Source: Miscanthus floridulus
Lineage: Eukaryota; Streptophyta; Magnoliopsida; Poales; Poaceae
Reading direction: 5' to 3'
DNA: 64,000 nt
NCBI RefSeq assembly: GCF_019320115.1
Contig: NC_089584.1
Span: 76,074,791 to 76,138,790 of the forward strand
Positions within the stretch are counted from its first letter, which is position 1. Each line of letters opens with the position of its first letter. The position numbers and the translations under genes were made by a program. Positions 23,101 to 36,149 of the stretch are shown here, in pieces. Below the pieces are notes generated by a model. The model was not told the DNA's origin. It made no database searches and saw nothing but the letters and a program-made list of their open reading frames with translations.

Positions 23101-25258
23101 TAAATCTCCAGTTATAAGCTTGTGAAGTTGCATGACAGAATCTGTCCAAGTCTGGACAGAGGTGCCCAATTGTGCTTGATTGACCTTGTTAATTGAGGAA
23201 TCACCTTGTGATGATATTAAACATGTTTTAGATAATTTTCTATAAAGTCTAGGATCACCTTATTTGGATGTATGGATCTCTAGTTATGAATAAAACAAGT
23301 GATTGTTGTGCCGCTATCCAAATTTCAATACATGTGCTAAGTGATTGCTTTAGCTTGCTCTTGTTTTGGCTAAACATGTGGGTTAGTTCTTGATCAATGC
23401 ATAGGTGCAATATCTGAACTTAAGTTCACTTGTGTGCCATGCCTAATATGCTTGCTATCCCTCTATAATAGGTTGTGTGATGTTTAGTTAAAATAACTCT
23501 AGGTGTCTATGTCTTGCATGATCTTATGTTTGCCTTGAATGATATTATGTGATGCATCTTATATTACCATTCTTCATATTCATGCACTTGCATATTGCAT
23601 CTTATCTAGGTACGCTAGATGCACCATGTGAAGGATGTGATCATGGAATCGAACCAGAAGACGGTGTTGGTGGACTTTTCCCGAAGATGGAAGGACCCCT
23701 AGAGTACCTGCCTGAACAGGAGATGCTCGCCATGTGAGTGTCATCTAACAAACACTAACCTAGTGTTGGATTCTAGGAAAGCCCTAGAGCATTCTAAGTC
23801 TCCTAGTGTTTTACAAAATATTACTCGAGTCCTTTATAATTGATGCATTAGGTTATAAGAGTTGTTTAGAAACACTTGATGCATGGAACTACCTTGTCTA
23901 GAAATACACCTTTAACCCTATGTAGATCCAGGATCAAATACATGCTTAGCCCTGCTTAGACCGGTAGAAGTCGGGTGATTTCCTGTCACCTGTGAGATAT
24001 AGGTGGATACCAAAGCACGGTTGGCTATACTTGCTATCGTGGAAAAGAACCATGGGTAAAAGTAAATGGAGGTCGGGCGGAGTCTTTGGTAGGTTGACTC
24101 ATGTGATTCCGTCTGTGCCGATTAAGGACCATACCATTGTTGGCACTTCTGACAAGATTGAACGCATGCCTATCACTTAGCTGGCCAAATAACTCATTCT
24201 AACCGCGAAGCCAAGTAGCTCAACTCAAGCCAGGCCCCACGCTATCAAAGTGCGCACTCTGGTTGGTAGTAAGGATGTGCGGGGAGCCAGACATGAGCCT
24301 AAGGGTAGGCAGAGCCTGAACGTCCTGGCAGTTGGTTGTCCTTGATTGTGTGGTGCTGGGCGAACCCGTAAAATGTGTACTTGAGTTGTACCAAAGGTGA
24401 CCTAAGGTGACCATTGATCTGGTCTGCTTGGGTTTGTGTTAGGAATAAATTCCCAGCTGGTTGAAATCGATTCGAATCACCCTCTCTCTCGAATAGTGAG
24501 AAACTTGGCTAGCTCCAACATCATAGTAATGGTAATTATGGAATATGATGGTTTGAATAAACATGGAATTACTATACTGGCTATGGTTACTATTGTATGC
24601 TCTAAAATGATATACCACATGTTTGGCACAAGATAGTTGCTAATCTATATATGGATAGTTATAATTAACTTGATGAAAGAATTATAATTGTATAATTGAG
24701 TTAATCACTTTTTATGCAAAATGTCATCAAGCTACCTCCACTTATAAAGCCTTGCATACTCCTTGCAGTCAATTTATTTTTGGTTTATGATGGGTAAGTC
24801 TAGCTGAGTATATTCGAATACTCAGGGTTTATCCTACCCTGTTGTAGGTGAAGTTCTTAGCCTGCTAAAGTTGGTGGCTATCCGCCAGTGGGCTCAGTGA
24901 ATCTATAGTTATGTCTCATCTATATGCTTTTATCTGAGGATGTCACTTATGCTAGCAATGTATTTGGAACTTATATTAATGTAATCCTTTGAAAGCAATG
25001 TTGTTTTCACTAATCGGTTTGAAACCCAAACTTGTACTATTATTTGTGAAACCATTTGTAATATTATTTCTGCTACAACTCTACGTATGTGATGTGTATT
25101 TGCTTAATCACATGATCTTGGTTGTGATGTTGATTTACCGAGGTCCTTCGGGACACTCGGCGGACTACCGGGTTTGTATAAGTGAAAGTATGCATGTGTC
25201 AACGTGTTAGCGGGGACAGTCATACTTGATCTTGTATAAATTGGGCGGTTCTGTCACA
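20159..25258 (+). repeat. Element A 5' LTR (5,100 bp)
   Basis: Starts TGTAACACCCC and ends GGTTCTGTCACA, followed by GC and the primer site. It has a GC-rich block at about 21140-21740, the ~180 bp modules at about 21940-23340 (anchors near 22321, 22500, 22687 and 23058), a short peptide-like block at 23610-23750 and a conserved 3' third. It lacks one 180 bp module that the solo LTR has. ORFs on both strands in the GC-rich block are compositional and not supported as genes. Confidence 0.9.
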
Positions 25259-25260
25259 GC

Positions 25261-25272
25261 TGGCATCAGAGC
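25261..25272 (+). other. Element A primer-binding site (tRNA-iMet)
   Basis: TGGCATCAGAGC lies two bases after the LTR end. It differs by one base from TGGTATCAGAGC, the usual complement of plant initiator tRNA-Met seen in B2 at 59243. Confidence 0.85.
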
Positions 25273-28200
25273 AAGATTAAGCATAATACTATCATGAACG
25301 TCATTTTAAAAACAAAGTTTTTATTTTAAAAAGCCTATTTTGACTAAAACTTTAGCTACAGGCAAATTTGTCAAAACTAATTTGCAACACTATGCTAGCG
25401 ACATCCTCCTTTATGCCCAATTAAGGACTACTAGGTGGCAATAAGTAAACTAACACTAACTATGAGGGTTTACTTCTTGCAATTTTTACTTTTGTTGTCC
25501 ATACGACGTGCTATTGTATGGATGCCATTCACTTGAATGGTAATGTATGGATCAAGTGCCTCTACACCTAGGTAAGTGTGAGTTGTGAGAGCATGACCAT
25601 CCAACTATTGGTCTAGGAGAGAGTTAGCTGTGGTTACTAGAATATTTACATGTTACACACATGTATATATGAAGGTACTTAATTGTGGGTATATCTATTG
25701 GGTAGCTATGGATACCGAAGTATATATATCTGGGGATGTATATATGGAGAGTATCTTAGTTTACTGCTATCATTGTGTGCTTATTTATCTCTTGTGGGGA
25801 TGGGCTGCAATGAATTTGCCTACAGGTATGCTAACCACGAATGCATAGATCGAATGTAGCTGACAACTAGCTATATATTGAGAGAGTACGTGATATGCCA
25901 CTGACATAGAACGTGATTGCCGCATTAGGCTAGCAATTTTGTGAGGACGAATAGGATGAGCATGCATCATGATTGTGCTTGTGCATAAATATGCTTCCCT
26001 CACCTTGTTCTAATACTATGTAACTTGTGATCATGTGAGGTTACTATCTTCCCTATGTGAAGCTAGACAAAATGCCTTGTTCCATGTCGCTTGAATAGTT
26101 GTGCTTGAAGATAGGGTGTGATTAGCTTTGCAAATCGATGACAAGTTAATAGTTAGCAAAAAGTTCACCTCTTTGAAAACTAAATTGCTAAATGTAGGTA
26201 AAACTTATTTTGTAGAGATATCCACCTACTCTGTAAAAAGGAAATAAAGGATCATAGTACCTTATCACCATGTTTTGCATGATATGTGTAGTGGTGTTGC
26301 TGTAGGTGACTACTTGTTATGTACGAGCCTTATGCTTAGTAATAGTCACTTAAGCTAATTGAATTGAGTGTTTTGAAAGGCTTGCTTAAGACCATGATGT
26401 AGGTGTGGATGCTCATTATATAGGCGGTGCCATAGCTATCACACCTTTTGTCCTCAGTAAGCATATGAGTGTTGAAGGGTGCTATCCTGGATCAACATCC
26501 AAGTTTTGATAATCTCATGGTTGTCGTCTCTAATTAAGTTCTCTCTTAGGAGCCTGAGCCTGTATATGTCGTTGCTAGTCCTTGAATGTTGTGCTATGAT
26601 GACCTATATCCATGCTTTAGGTCCAAGCTTAGTTCCCCTGAATGCTTGCATGTGTCGTGGTTGTCCTGCTCTTGTGTGGGAGGACCCTTCTCAAAAATCC
26701 TTGTTGGATCTCATTGCTCCTTCTCCTACGGATGATCTGGTGCAATGCTAATCGTTATCTACCCTGCTTTGGAACCTTTTCCTCGTAGATCATGTCATGG
26801 CTTTATCAACTAAATCCTTAGTCAGTGCCTTGGCTCTGTCCCTCGAATCTTGTTTGTTTTGTCTCCAACTCTTCCATGTCTCTAGATGTTATCAGTCTTG
26901 ATCTCATGTTGCTACTCGGTAAGACCAAATGTCATGTTCATCTCTACCTGGTAGTCACCTTGGTGGACACAAGACGTATATGAAATTATGCAAGAGTCCC
27001 TTGCTCAGTTGTCTTTGGCAATTAAGCTATGTTCTCTTGCACTGTGTTTTGATCTTCAGATCGACCCCTTGTTGACTCCTAACCTTGTGACTATCTTTGT
27101 TTGCTATCCCTCCATAGCATGGTGCTTGCTCCTATGCAACCAAATTTGTACCACATGAAAATTCTTGTGGGTTGTGTGTTCAGAAATGGTGTTATGAGTA
27201 GCAACTATGGTGCCATGACAGAACCTAAGGCCTCCTTGTGGCTAGCTGGCACATGGTTGTTCTGTTGGGTGCGCGCTGGTATCGAGCTTTCTAGTCATGA
27301 TCCATTGTAGAATTGCACCGATGTGTTATTTTCACATGAGCTATTCCTTGGTTATCTCTCCTTATCTTGTCTAAAGATCTGTGCATCGAACCAGATACAA
27401 TAGGACTTCCTTCTGAAGTCGTCCAAAGGATAACCTTTGAAGAATAGGTCACTAACAGGAACATAAATAGACTGCAAGAGATGGTAGACAAGTGACTCTA
27501 CTTGATGGTCCCTGTAATGATGTCAATCATCTAGTGAGCAACTTATGTCATCCCCATTGGATCAAAAGGCTACACAATATTTAAAGTTGGACAAGTTATC
27601 AGTCGAATGATAAATGGACCAAGATATTATGTCCTATAATCGGTCACCTAGTGCTATGAGCTTTCTATCTTAGCCTTGATCTTTAAGTGCAAGATGATCA
27701 ACCGACCTTCTTCGGTGTTATCCCTTTCTACTGACTTCAATGGCGACCATCTGCTTATGCTTTGACCACCATTCTTAGTGTCAAGAGTGGAGAATTGGAA
27801 CCTTTTTGGTGTTGCGAGACAACTACTTAGTTACCGAGAGGAAAGTTCATCTCCATCTAGGTAACGACTCTTTGGTAACTATGAAGGCCAGGTCTCACGA
27901 AACAATGCTAGGCAAAGAAATAGTAAAGTCGGTCAGCGATGCCAGGACTGCTTTCTTCTCTAGACCCAGTGTTGTCAAGTCAATTCCATCTTGGACAATC
28001 ACACAGATAGTGCAAGATGTTGTATCAGCTAAGTAAAGAGCTAGAGAAAGCATGCCCCTAGTCTCGGTCTGCATCATTATGTATATGGTGCTATCAAAGG
28101 ATTGTTCTAGATTCTATGGGATGAAGCACAGAAGGGTAATCAGAGATGTTTCCTTATCATGTAGGACTGCCCCTCCACATGAGTATGCATTGTGCCCTGC

Positions 28201-30021
28201 AAGCCCACCAGTCCAATGCTTGCACATCGTTGAGTTGGTGCCTACATCAACAGTTGAAGTTGTTCCCTAGGAAGCATGTAAGGATAACCCTAGCCTCCAT
28301 CCTCAGTGAGAAAGCTACCGCTGTCATAAAAAGAATTAGAGAGTGTAGAACACCCTCCACAATGCATGAAGCAAAGAAAAAGAAGAGTGGGAAATCTGTC
28401 AAGGTTGTATGGCACTCCACTCGTTATCTTAAGCCAGTGATTAGTGGCTCAAACATGGTTGGATTGCCACAACACTTGCCAAGCTCATTCCTCGCTTAAG
28501 ATACCTTGATGTCTTAAGTTGGTTTGCGGATTGGTTGAGTAAAGCATTAGATTTGTGAGATGTTTTGACAGTTCGGTCACAAAATTTCAGAACAAAGCAA
28601 TTTTTGTAAATGATTTGTTTGGATAGTCAAACGGTGTCCGTTTGAGCTGAATTTTGGTCAGTAGTTAAAGGACTCTTGGATCAACATGCCTACCAAAATT
28701 TGTGCACAATGGAATAGTAGCTTGCAGAATATGAACTGATTACCAAGGGGAATAGAATCTATAATTTTCTTGTTTGACTACTATCATTCTTTGTATTGGA
28801 TGATTATGTTGTAGTTTAGGTCATATTGGCAATGTGATGACTGTTAATACTTTAGATGCCCTAGAGAAGACTCTTGACACCCCTTTTTGCCTCACGTTTG
28901 CCCTCTCATATCAACAATGCTGGAGCAGTCAAGGTGTTCTACAAGTCAATTTGTGCCTTTGCGAGTCGAAAACAATTTGAAAAGTGTCAAACAACAGATT
29001 TCAGATTTTGCTTATGAGTTATTAATTGACAGTAGAAAGGAAGCTTCAATGTCCAAGGTAGTTCAACAAAGTCAATTTTGCAACAGTGCAAGTCAACCCA
29101 ACTTACTGTGCCACTGCACCATGAAAGCAAATTATGCTCAACCTGCTTAGTAGTGTACTGTTTTTTAGTCAGTGTATGCTTGCAACTCTCGTTGACCTTC
29201 AGACCTCGCTATCATCATTCTTCAGCAAGGATCTCTAAGGCGGACTTGTCCTTAGTACATTCCATGTGTTTTTACCCACGAGGTTGCCTCAGATTCAACC
29301 CAGATAACTGTTGCCGCTTGGATACAAGGATTTCCCCAAATAATGATCATCGAAAACGCTGAGTCAATAGAGGTAGCTATCATATTCACCACTCACTCAA
29401 CGGACTCAGATAATACAGTGTTATCATTAGAGAAAGAGAACTGCACCCATGGAACATTATGTAGTTTTTTATCGATTGACATCTGAGTGATTGAACGGTT
29501 ACGACCAGCATAGATATTGCCTATTGGTTACTCAGTTTCTCACAACCTCAGAGGATGCTTACCCCGTCTATAATCTCATTCCTTATGAAAGGTTGTACTC
29601 AAGCTACTTTGGTAGAGAACTACTTTTTGAACTTTGTGAATGAACATGGAACCATTGTAATGAGTAGCTTTCTGAAGCTTGTAGTCTAGTGCAAAGTTCA
29701 CATGGTTCACGCTATATTCACTAGGGAAATAGAGATTATGGGTAATTAGTTTATGCTTCATAGTACTCTCCATATCTCGAGAATGAAGTATTGTACTATC
29801 TTGGATTCCTCCCAAAGTAACAATGCTTCATGGAAGCCAATGAAGGAAATTCTTCAGACAAAACTTACTGTGAAGAGCAAGTATTAGAAAGTGTCATAAC
29901 CAAATTAGCCTCTCTCATACTCCAAAATTAAGTAGCCTAACGCTATCACTGATGTTGAAAAATGGATGACATGCTTCTCTTCCCTTCAAAGTCTTTCGCA
30001 TCAAATCTCGGGGCGAGATTC
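25273..30021 (+). other. Element A interior: B-like leader then unrecognised non-coding DNA
   Basis: The first 750 bp or so (to about 26010) match the B leader in blocks: AAGGACTACTAGGTGGC, TGCTATTGTATGGATGCC, GGTAATGTATGGATCAA and TTGTGAGGACG followed by ATGAGCATGCATCATGAT. Where B continues to ORF1, A diverges and has no ORF1, gag or pol. From about 26010 to 30021 I see only short ORFs (the longest 117 aa, 28146-28499) without known motifs. The last 30 bases (ATCTCGGGGCGAGATTCC) match the end of B interiors. The middle could be degraded coding sequence or captured DNA; nothing supports a specific origin. Confidence 0.6.
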
Positions 30022-30038
30022 CTATAAGGGGGAGGGCT
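30022..30038 (+). other. Element A polypurine tract
   Basis: CTATAAGGGGGAGGGC directly precedes the 3' LTR. The same TATAAGGGGGAGGG string precedes the B3 and B1 3' LTRs and the Cassandra LTR. Confidence 0.85.
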
Positions 30039-33000
30039 ATAACACCCTAGGTGTTTGCCACCTGTTAAGAAATGGTTTGAGCTCAAATATGACATGTTAA
30101 GTGGTGATGAAGGTGTCAAGATCAAATCTACAAGAGTGAGCTCCTACTTAAACTTGGGCAACACACCTTTGCTTGCATATTGGCCCTTTTCAGATATACA
30201 CCTAAGTAATGTTGAGGGTGCTTCTTTCATGTGCCTCACATCAATTTTCCACCCACATGGATGATTGGAAAAGCTTCATGAAGTTTGGAATAAAAAAGTC
30301 ACATGAAATGATAAGTTATAATCTTTCTTAGATTGCTTTATTAAGTGAATGGAATTATAGATCATGAACCGAACCTTGCTACCTTGCCCAAATGACTCTA
30401 ATTGAAATCTACAACAAAAGTCATGAAGGGTTCATGTTGAGCAAGGTCAAGAAATGCCTCAATCGGTCTAAAACTTTGATTTAAGCTTTACCGTGATGCT
30501 AGTTTGACCTATGTTGACAAATCACTTACATTGCATGCATGGAGTTGCACCTTAAATCAAAGTTGAAGCTTGAGTGGAGTAGAACAAACTTTGTTTTGGA
30601 CTAAGAGCTAGATCAACTCAGAACTAGGTCAAATTGAGGCTCAAACTTTGAATCGGCAGCTGTTTTCGGTACTTGGAATTTTTCTAAGTTTAGAATTCAT
30701 CGTCGACTCGTCGTCGACATTGGCATCTCGCGTTCTCATAATTTTGTTAAGCAATGTGATTGGGTCCCAAAATAAAAGTTGGAGTATCCATGATGGAAAT
30801 GAACATGTATAAAGATGGCACTCGTTGGACTTCTTTTTGACCATCGATTTGGGCTTTTGTTCATCGCTATCAACGCGTTGACGCTGTTATCTTGGAGATT
30901 AATTAACCACTGATATGTTGCTCAAATGACCTGAGTGCCTTAATGGAAAATGTAGAGTAGGCCGAGGTGAACAAACTTCATTTTTGGCCCACTGTCTGAT
31001 TCCGCACAAAAGTGGCCCAAATCAGCTCCCCACCATGTCCACTACGGCGCTCACCACGTGCTCGACTGTTTGCCTGCGTGGCCGCCATGCACCGGAGCAT
31101 GCCCCACCATGGCTGACGCATGTCCTACCTCAGTGCCACGCGCTGCCTTGCGCCTGGCTCCTCCATAACCGAGCGCCTGAGCTGCCCCATTCCCCACTCG
31201 CCTCTCCACTCTCCCTCCCTCACTCTCTAGTGCAGTGTGCACGCTCCGAGACGGGGCCACCATGAGCATCGCCACCGAGCTCACGACATCGCCATGCCCC
31301 CACATCTCTGCGCTCTACCGCTCCCCACTGACCGTGGCACATCCTTGCGTAGCTCACGCTGCACATCTGGACCTCCCTGACCGGCGTCGTTCGCCGCTGT
31401 CGTTCCACACTGTCAGAGCAACTGCCATCACTGCCACTTGCTGCTATGGCCACGCCGCCACAGGCCGCCTCGATCCGAGCTGGGCAGCCTAGCGTGTGCA
31501 TGCGGGCCCCTTGGTCCTCCTCGCCACTCCACCGCCGCCGTCGATGACCACGGCCACCAGAGCCGCAAGCCGGCCATCTCCTCTGCTGTGAACCGAGAGG
31601 AAGGACCTCACGCTTGAATTCAAGAAAAGAGAAGGGTCGATCTGCAAAATCCTTGACTTAGAGGAATAGTGATAAGAAGGATCTATTCGCTGTTATTTAA
31701 TTTGTGTTTTCTATAGGGACCCCGATGCAAGATTTATATTTCCTTTTTTCTGATTTTTGCAGATTTGAATGATAAACTTTGAAAATTCGTAGTAATTAGT
31801 ATAAAAATCGTAAAATAGTAAATGAGGACTTTTTGGAATCCTTATGAACTTATCTATGCTGTAGATCTATAATATGGCATGTTTTAGTTTAAATATTTTG
31901 CGATAAAAATAGATTTATGCAGTTAGGTTTTTAATACTAGTTGTATTTTGTCTTATTCATAACTACAGTTTTTTGCTCAAATAAATTTAAAATTTTTATG
32001 TAGAGCTACTAAGGTGATGGTTGATGTCTGGTAAAAACTTAAGGATTTTAGGCTTGATAGTTTAAGAGTTATAAAAATAACAAATGCCCTCTGTTGCTTT
32101 GCCCCTATTCTGAATGGGTCTGCATGATTGAATTAATTGGCTCAGTTAAGTTATGAATTGTGACTTTATGATAATACATGAGTTGTAGTATTTTTATTAA
32201 GCTTTTAAAAAAGCTGAATATCATGATTTTTGGTTAAGTAGATCTTGAGTTATACTTGCTTAAATCTCTGTGGCTGTTTCTGCCCAAACCCAGAGAGGGT
32301 TTCCTTGTTGGCACTATGGGGCCTTCTTAATAGTATAATTAGCTTTAGGTATTTATAACAAAGTTGTTTAGAATTTGTTAATCTTTCGATAAAAATCTTG
32401 AACCACATTTATTGGACATGTAGAACTTCAGTTATATATGTTTAAAGTGGCATGTCAGTTTCTGTCCATGTTTTGGACAGAGATGCATTTATTGGATAAA
32501 TTGACCCTGTTAGCTATAGAATCATCTTAATAGGAGAATACGAAAGTGGTAGGTAACTTTATAAGCTTTTCAAAAAGTTATGATTCATATTTGTTGGTTG
32601 TCTAGAACTCCAGTTATGCTTCTCTGAAGTTGCTATCAGTTTTCTGTACCACTGCTGTTGGGCTGCATGTGCAGTTTTGCTTGTGCAATTATTTTCATGG
32701 TGGAAATGATGTTTGCTGTGGTTGTAGTGAATACCAAAGTTGTAGATAATTTCATAATATTGCTTGTGTTCAAATTTCATGACCATAGGCCTGTTAATTT
32801 AGGATCTATATATTTTGTAAGTTCATTGTCAGATTTTGCATGCTCTCTATACAGATCTGAATGATTGCGTTGTTTGACTTAGCTAAGCTTTGAATCATGT
32901 CTTGGAGATAATAGAAGAAGTGTAGTACTTTTCATGAGATTTCTAGATTGTTAAATATCACTCCTTTTGGTGGTTTAAATCTCCAGTTATAAGCTTATGA

Positions 33001-35140
33001 AGTTGCATGGTAGAATCTGTCCAAGTCTAGACAGAGGTGCCCAATTGTGCTTGATTGACCTTGTTAATTGAGGAATCACCTTGTGATGATATTAAACACG
33101 TTTTAGATAATTTAATAAGCTTTCTATAAAGTCTAGGATCACCTTATTTGGATGTCTGGATCTCCAGTTATGAATAAAACAAGTGAGTGTTGTGCTGCTA
33201 TCCAGATTTCTATACATATGCTAAGTGATTGCTTTAGCTTGCTCTTGTTTTGGCTAAACATGTGGGTTAGTTCTTGATCAATGCATGGGTGCAATATCTG
33301 AACTTAAGTTCACTTGTGTGCCATGCCTAATATGCTTGCTATCCCTCTATAATAGGTTGTGTGATGTTTAGTTAAAATAACTCTAGGTGTCTATGTCTTG
33401 CATGATCTTATGTTTGCCTTGAATGCTATTATGTGATGCATCTCATGTTACCATTCTTCATATTCATGCACTTGCATATTGCATCTTATCTAGGTACGCT
33501 AGATGCACCATGTAAAGGATGTGATCGTGGAATCAAACCAGAAGACGGTGTTGGTGGACTTTTCCTGAAGATGGAAGGACCCCTAGAGTACCTGCCTGAA
33601 CAGGAGATGCTCGCCACGCGAGTGTCATCTAACAAACACTGGCCTAGTGTTGGATTCTAGGCAAGCCTCGGAGGATTCTAAGTCTCCCAGTGTTTTGCAA
33701 AATATTAGTTGAGTCCTTTATGATTGATGCATTAGGTTATAAGAGTTGTCTGGAAACACTTGATGCATGGAACTACCTTGTCCAGAAATACACCTTTAAC
33801 CCTATGTAGGTCCATGATCGAATATTTGCTTAGCCCTGCTTAGACCAGTAGAAGTCGAGTGATTTCCTGTCACCTGCGAGATATAGGTGGATACCAAAGC
33901 ACGGTTGGCTATATTTGCTATCATGGAAAAGAACCATGGGGTAAAAGTAAATGGAGGCTGAGCGGAGTCTATGGTAGGTTGACTCATGTGATTCCATCTA
34001 TGCTGATTAAGGACTATACCATTGTTGGCACTTCTGACAAGATTGAATGCATGCCTATCACTTAGCTGGCTGGATAACTCATTTTGATTGCGAAGCCGAG
34101 TAGCTCAACTCAAGCCAGGCCCCGCTCTATCAAAGTGCGCACTCTAGATGGTAGTATGGATGTGTGGGGAGCCAGACGTGAGCCCAGGGCAGGCAGAGCC
34201 TAAACATCCTGGCAGTTGGTTGTTCCTAATTGTGCGACGCTGGGCGAACCCACGAAATGTGTACTTGAGTTGTACCAAAGGTGACCTAAGGTGACCATTG
34301 ATCTGGTCTACCTAGGTTTGTGTTAGGAATAAATTCTTAGCTGGTTGAAATCAATTTGAATCGCTGTCTCTCCCGGATAGTGAGAAACTTGGCTAGCTCC
34401 AACATCATAGTAATGGTAATTATGGAATATGATGGTTCGAATAAACATGGAATTACTATATCGGCTATGGTTACTATTGTATGCTCTAAAATGATATACC
34501 ACATGTTTGGCACAGGATAGTTGCTAATCTAGACAAGGATAGTTATAATTAACTTGATGAAAGAATTATAATTGTATAATTGAGTTAATCGCTTTTTATG
34601 CAAAATGTCATAAAGCTACCTTCACTTATAAAGCCTTGCATACTCCTTGGAGTCAATTTATTTTTGGTTTATGACGTGTAAGTCTTGCTGAGTACATTCG
34701 AGTACTCAGGGTTTATCCTATTCTGTTGTAGGTGAAGTTCTTGGCCTGCTGAAGTTGGTGGCTAACCACCGGTGGGCTCGGTGAATCTATAGTTATTTCT
34801 TATCTATATGCTTTTATCTGAGGATGTCACTTATGCTAGCAATGTATTTGGAACTTATATTAATGTAATCCTTTGAAAGCAATGTTGTTTTCACTAATTG
34901 GTTGGAAACCCAAACTTGTACTATTATTTGTGAAACCATTTGTAATATTATTTCCGCTGCAACTCTGCGTATGTGATGTGTATTTGCTTAATCACACGAT
35001 CTTGGTTGTGATGTTGATTTACCGAGGTCCTTCGGGACACTCGGTGGACTACTAGGTTTGTATAAGTGAAAGTATGCGTGTGTCAACGTGTTAGCGGGGA
35101 CAGCCATACTTGATCTTGTATAAATTGGGTGGTTCTGTCA
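30039..35140 (+). repeat. Element A 3' LTR (about 5.1 kb)
   Basis: Starts TATAACACCC, the terminal TG having changed to TA, and runs to GGTTCTGTCA; compared with the 5' LTR the last CA is missing. GC-rich block at about 31030-31610, ~180 bp modules at about 31850-33250, peptide-like block at 33500-33640. The final TGTCA is also the start of element C's LTR, so the two elements share these bases. Confidence 0.88.
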
Positions 35141-36040
35141 ACCTCATTCGACGACTGCACCCTGATCCTTCATAAAGACAAGCATAGGGTACGATAGGAC
35201 ATTTGAGTCAACCGTAGTATCGAGGGCTATGCCCTATACGCCTACAGGAAGGCACATCTAGGACATGATGGGACAGGCACTTTAAGCCCTTTCTGACCTA
35301 ACAGTGCTCGAACAGTGTTGTAGGCACTGACTTTTGTCCCATAGTGTTGTAGGTGCCGCCATTAGCCCTCGGACGTGGATACTAACACAAACATATGACA
35401 ACCACTATGATCCAAGATAGAATTCATGTCACCTACAGTGACAAACGTAGTGTCACTTCCCCGTCTACTCCTCGAAGGGTCATAGCTTGGCCCTCTGACA
35501 CGTTGCACCCTCCGCCAGTGCAGGATGGGATGCACCCACTTGCTGACAGAAGCTAGGGCATGACCCTATAAGGATCAGCAAACATACCATCCCTGGGATA
35601 GTCTGCCATGTTAGCAGGGTAGCCACATAGGAAAAGGAAGACTAGGCTCCCTCAAAGGACCTTCTCCACCTTTGGTTTTTTCCTCTTTCTCCCATCTATA
35701 ACCCCTGCTCCCCCTTGGTCTATAATAGGAAGGGCAGGGCACCCCACTAAAGAGGGGGACTAGAGACGGATCAATCCAACATAACACACAGCCAAGCAAC
35801 AACTGAGCTTTTGGCGTCCTTTCGACCATTCCATCAAAGACTTGGGACCTGTCCCTCTCTCGACCGTTTGTACCCCCTACTATGAACCTTTTTTAGTACT
35901 AATAACACGAGCAGTAGTAGACTAGACGTAGGGACATTTAGCCCAAACCAGTATAAACCTTGTGTCCTTTAGTGCACCATCTGGGTCTAATGTGCAACAA
36001 TTATAAATTTACTAGCCGGTGTTTGTTCAAAACACCGACA
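35136..36040 (+). repeat. Element C 5' LTR (905 bp)
   Basis: Begins TGTCAACCTCATTCG, which aligns with the 3' LTR start at 43847 (TGTCTACTCATTTAG), and ends ACACCGACA directly before the primer site. A TATA-like TATAATAGG at 35721-35729 lies about 320 bp from the 3' end. The first five bases overlap the end of element A. Confidence 0.8.
35721..35729 (+). promoter_or_regulatory. Probable TATA box of element C LTR
   Basis: TATAATAGG, followed by GC-rich sequence and a CACC-rich leader, in the expected place for the U3 promoter. Only the sequence supports it. Confidence 0.4.
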
Positions 36041-36041
36041 G

Positions 36042-36060
36042 TTGGCGCACTAGGTAGGGG
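36042..36060 (+). other. Element C primer-binding site
   Basis: TTGGCGCACTAGGTAGGGG follows the LTR end after one base. The same kind of site is typical of grass Tat-type elements; I did not assign the tRNA. Confidence 0.75.
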
Positions 36061-36149
36061 CCTTTGCGCGTTCCAAATCAAGCCTCGGATGGATAGCCAT
36101 GCAATCATCTAGGTCTTGGGCACACATATGCATTTTGGTGACCTAGACT

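Larger units (their letters stand above)
20159..35140 (+). mobile_element. Element A: full-length non-coding LTR retrotransposon (LARD-like)
   Basis: Two LTRs of about 5.1 kb flank a 4.8 kb interior. The tRNA-iMet primer site follows the 5' LTR after two bases, and a polypurine tract directly precedes the 3' LTR. The interior has no recognisable gag, protease, RT, RNase H or integrase. This matches the LARD type of large non-autonomous element described in grasses. Its leader, polypurine tract and LTR 3' third resemble those of chromovirus B, which is the likely source of its proteins. The LTR pair looks about 97% identical over the first 280 bp by eye. The right LTR lacks its last two bases and its target duplication. 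Confidence 0.85.

Noticed and set aside
28146..28499. A 117 aa ORF in the A interior as a gene.
   Set aside because: No known motif, no neighbouring coding signal; such a length is expected by chance in 4.8 kb.
28976..29010. Similarity of A interior (GAAAAGTGTCAAACAACAGA) to a stretch of the B LTR near 46250.
   Set aside because: Only about 25 bases match and the flanks do not align; it may be chance or an old fragment.
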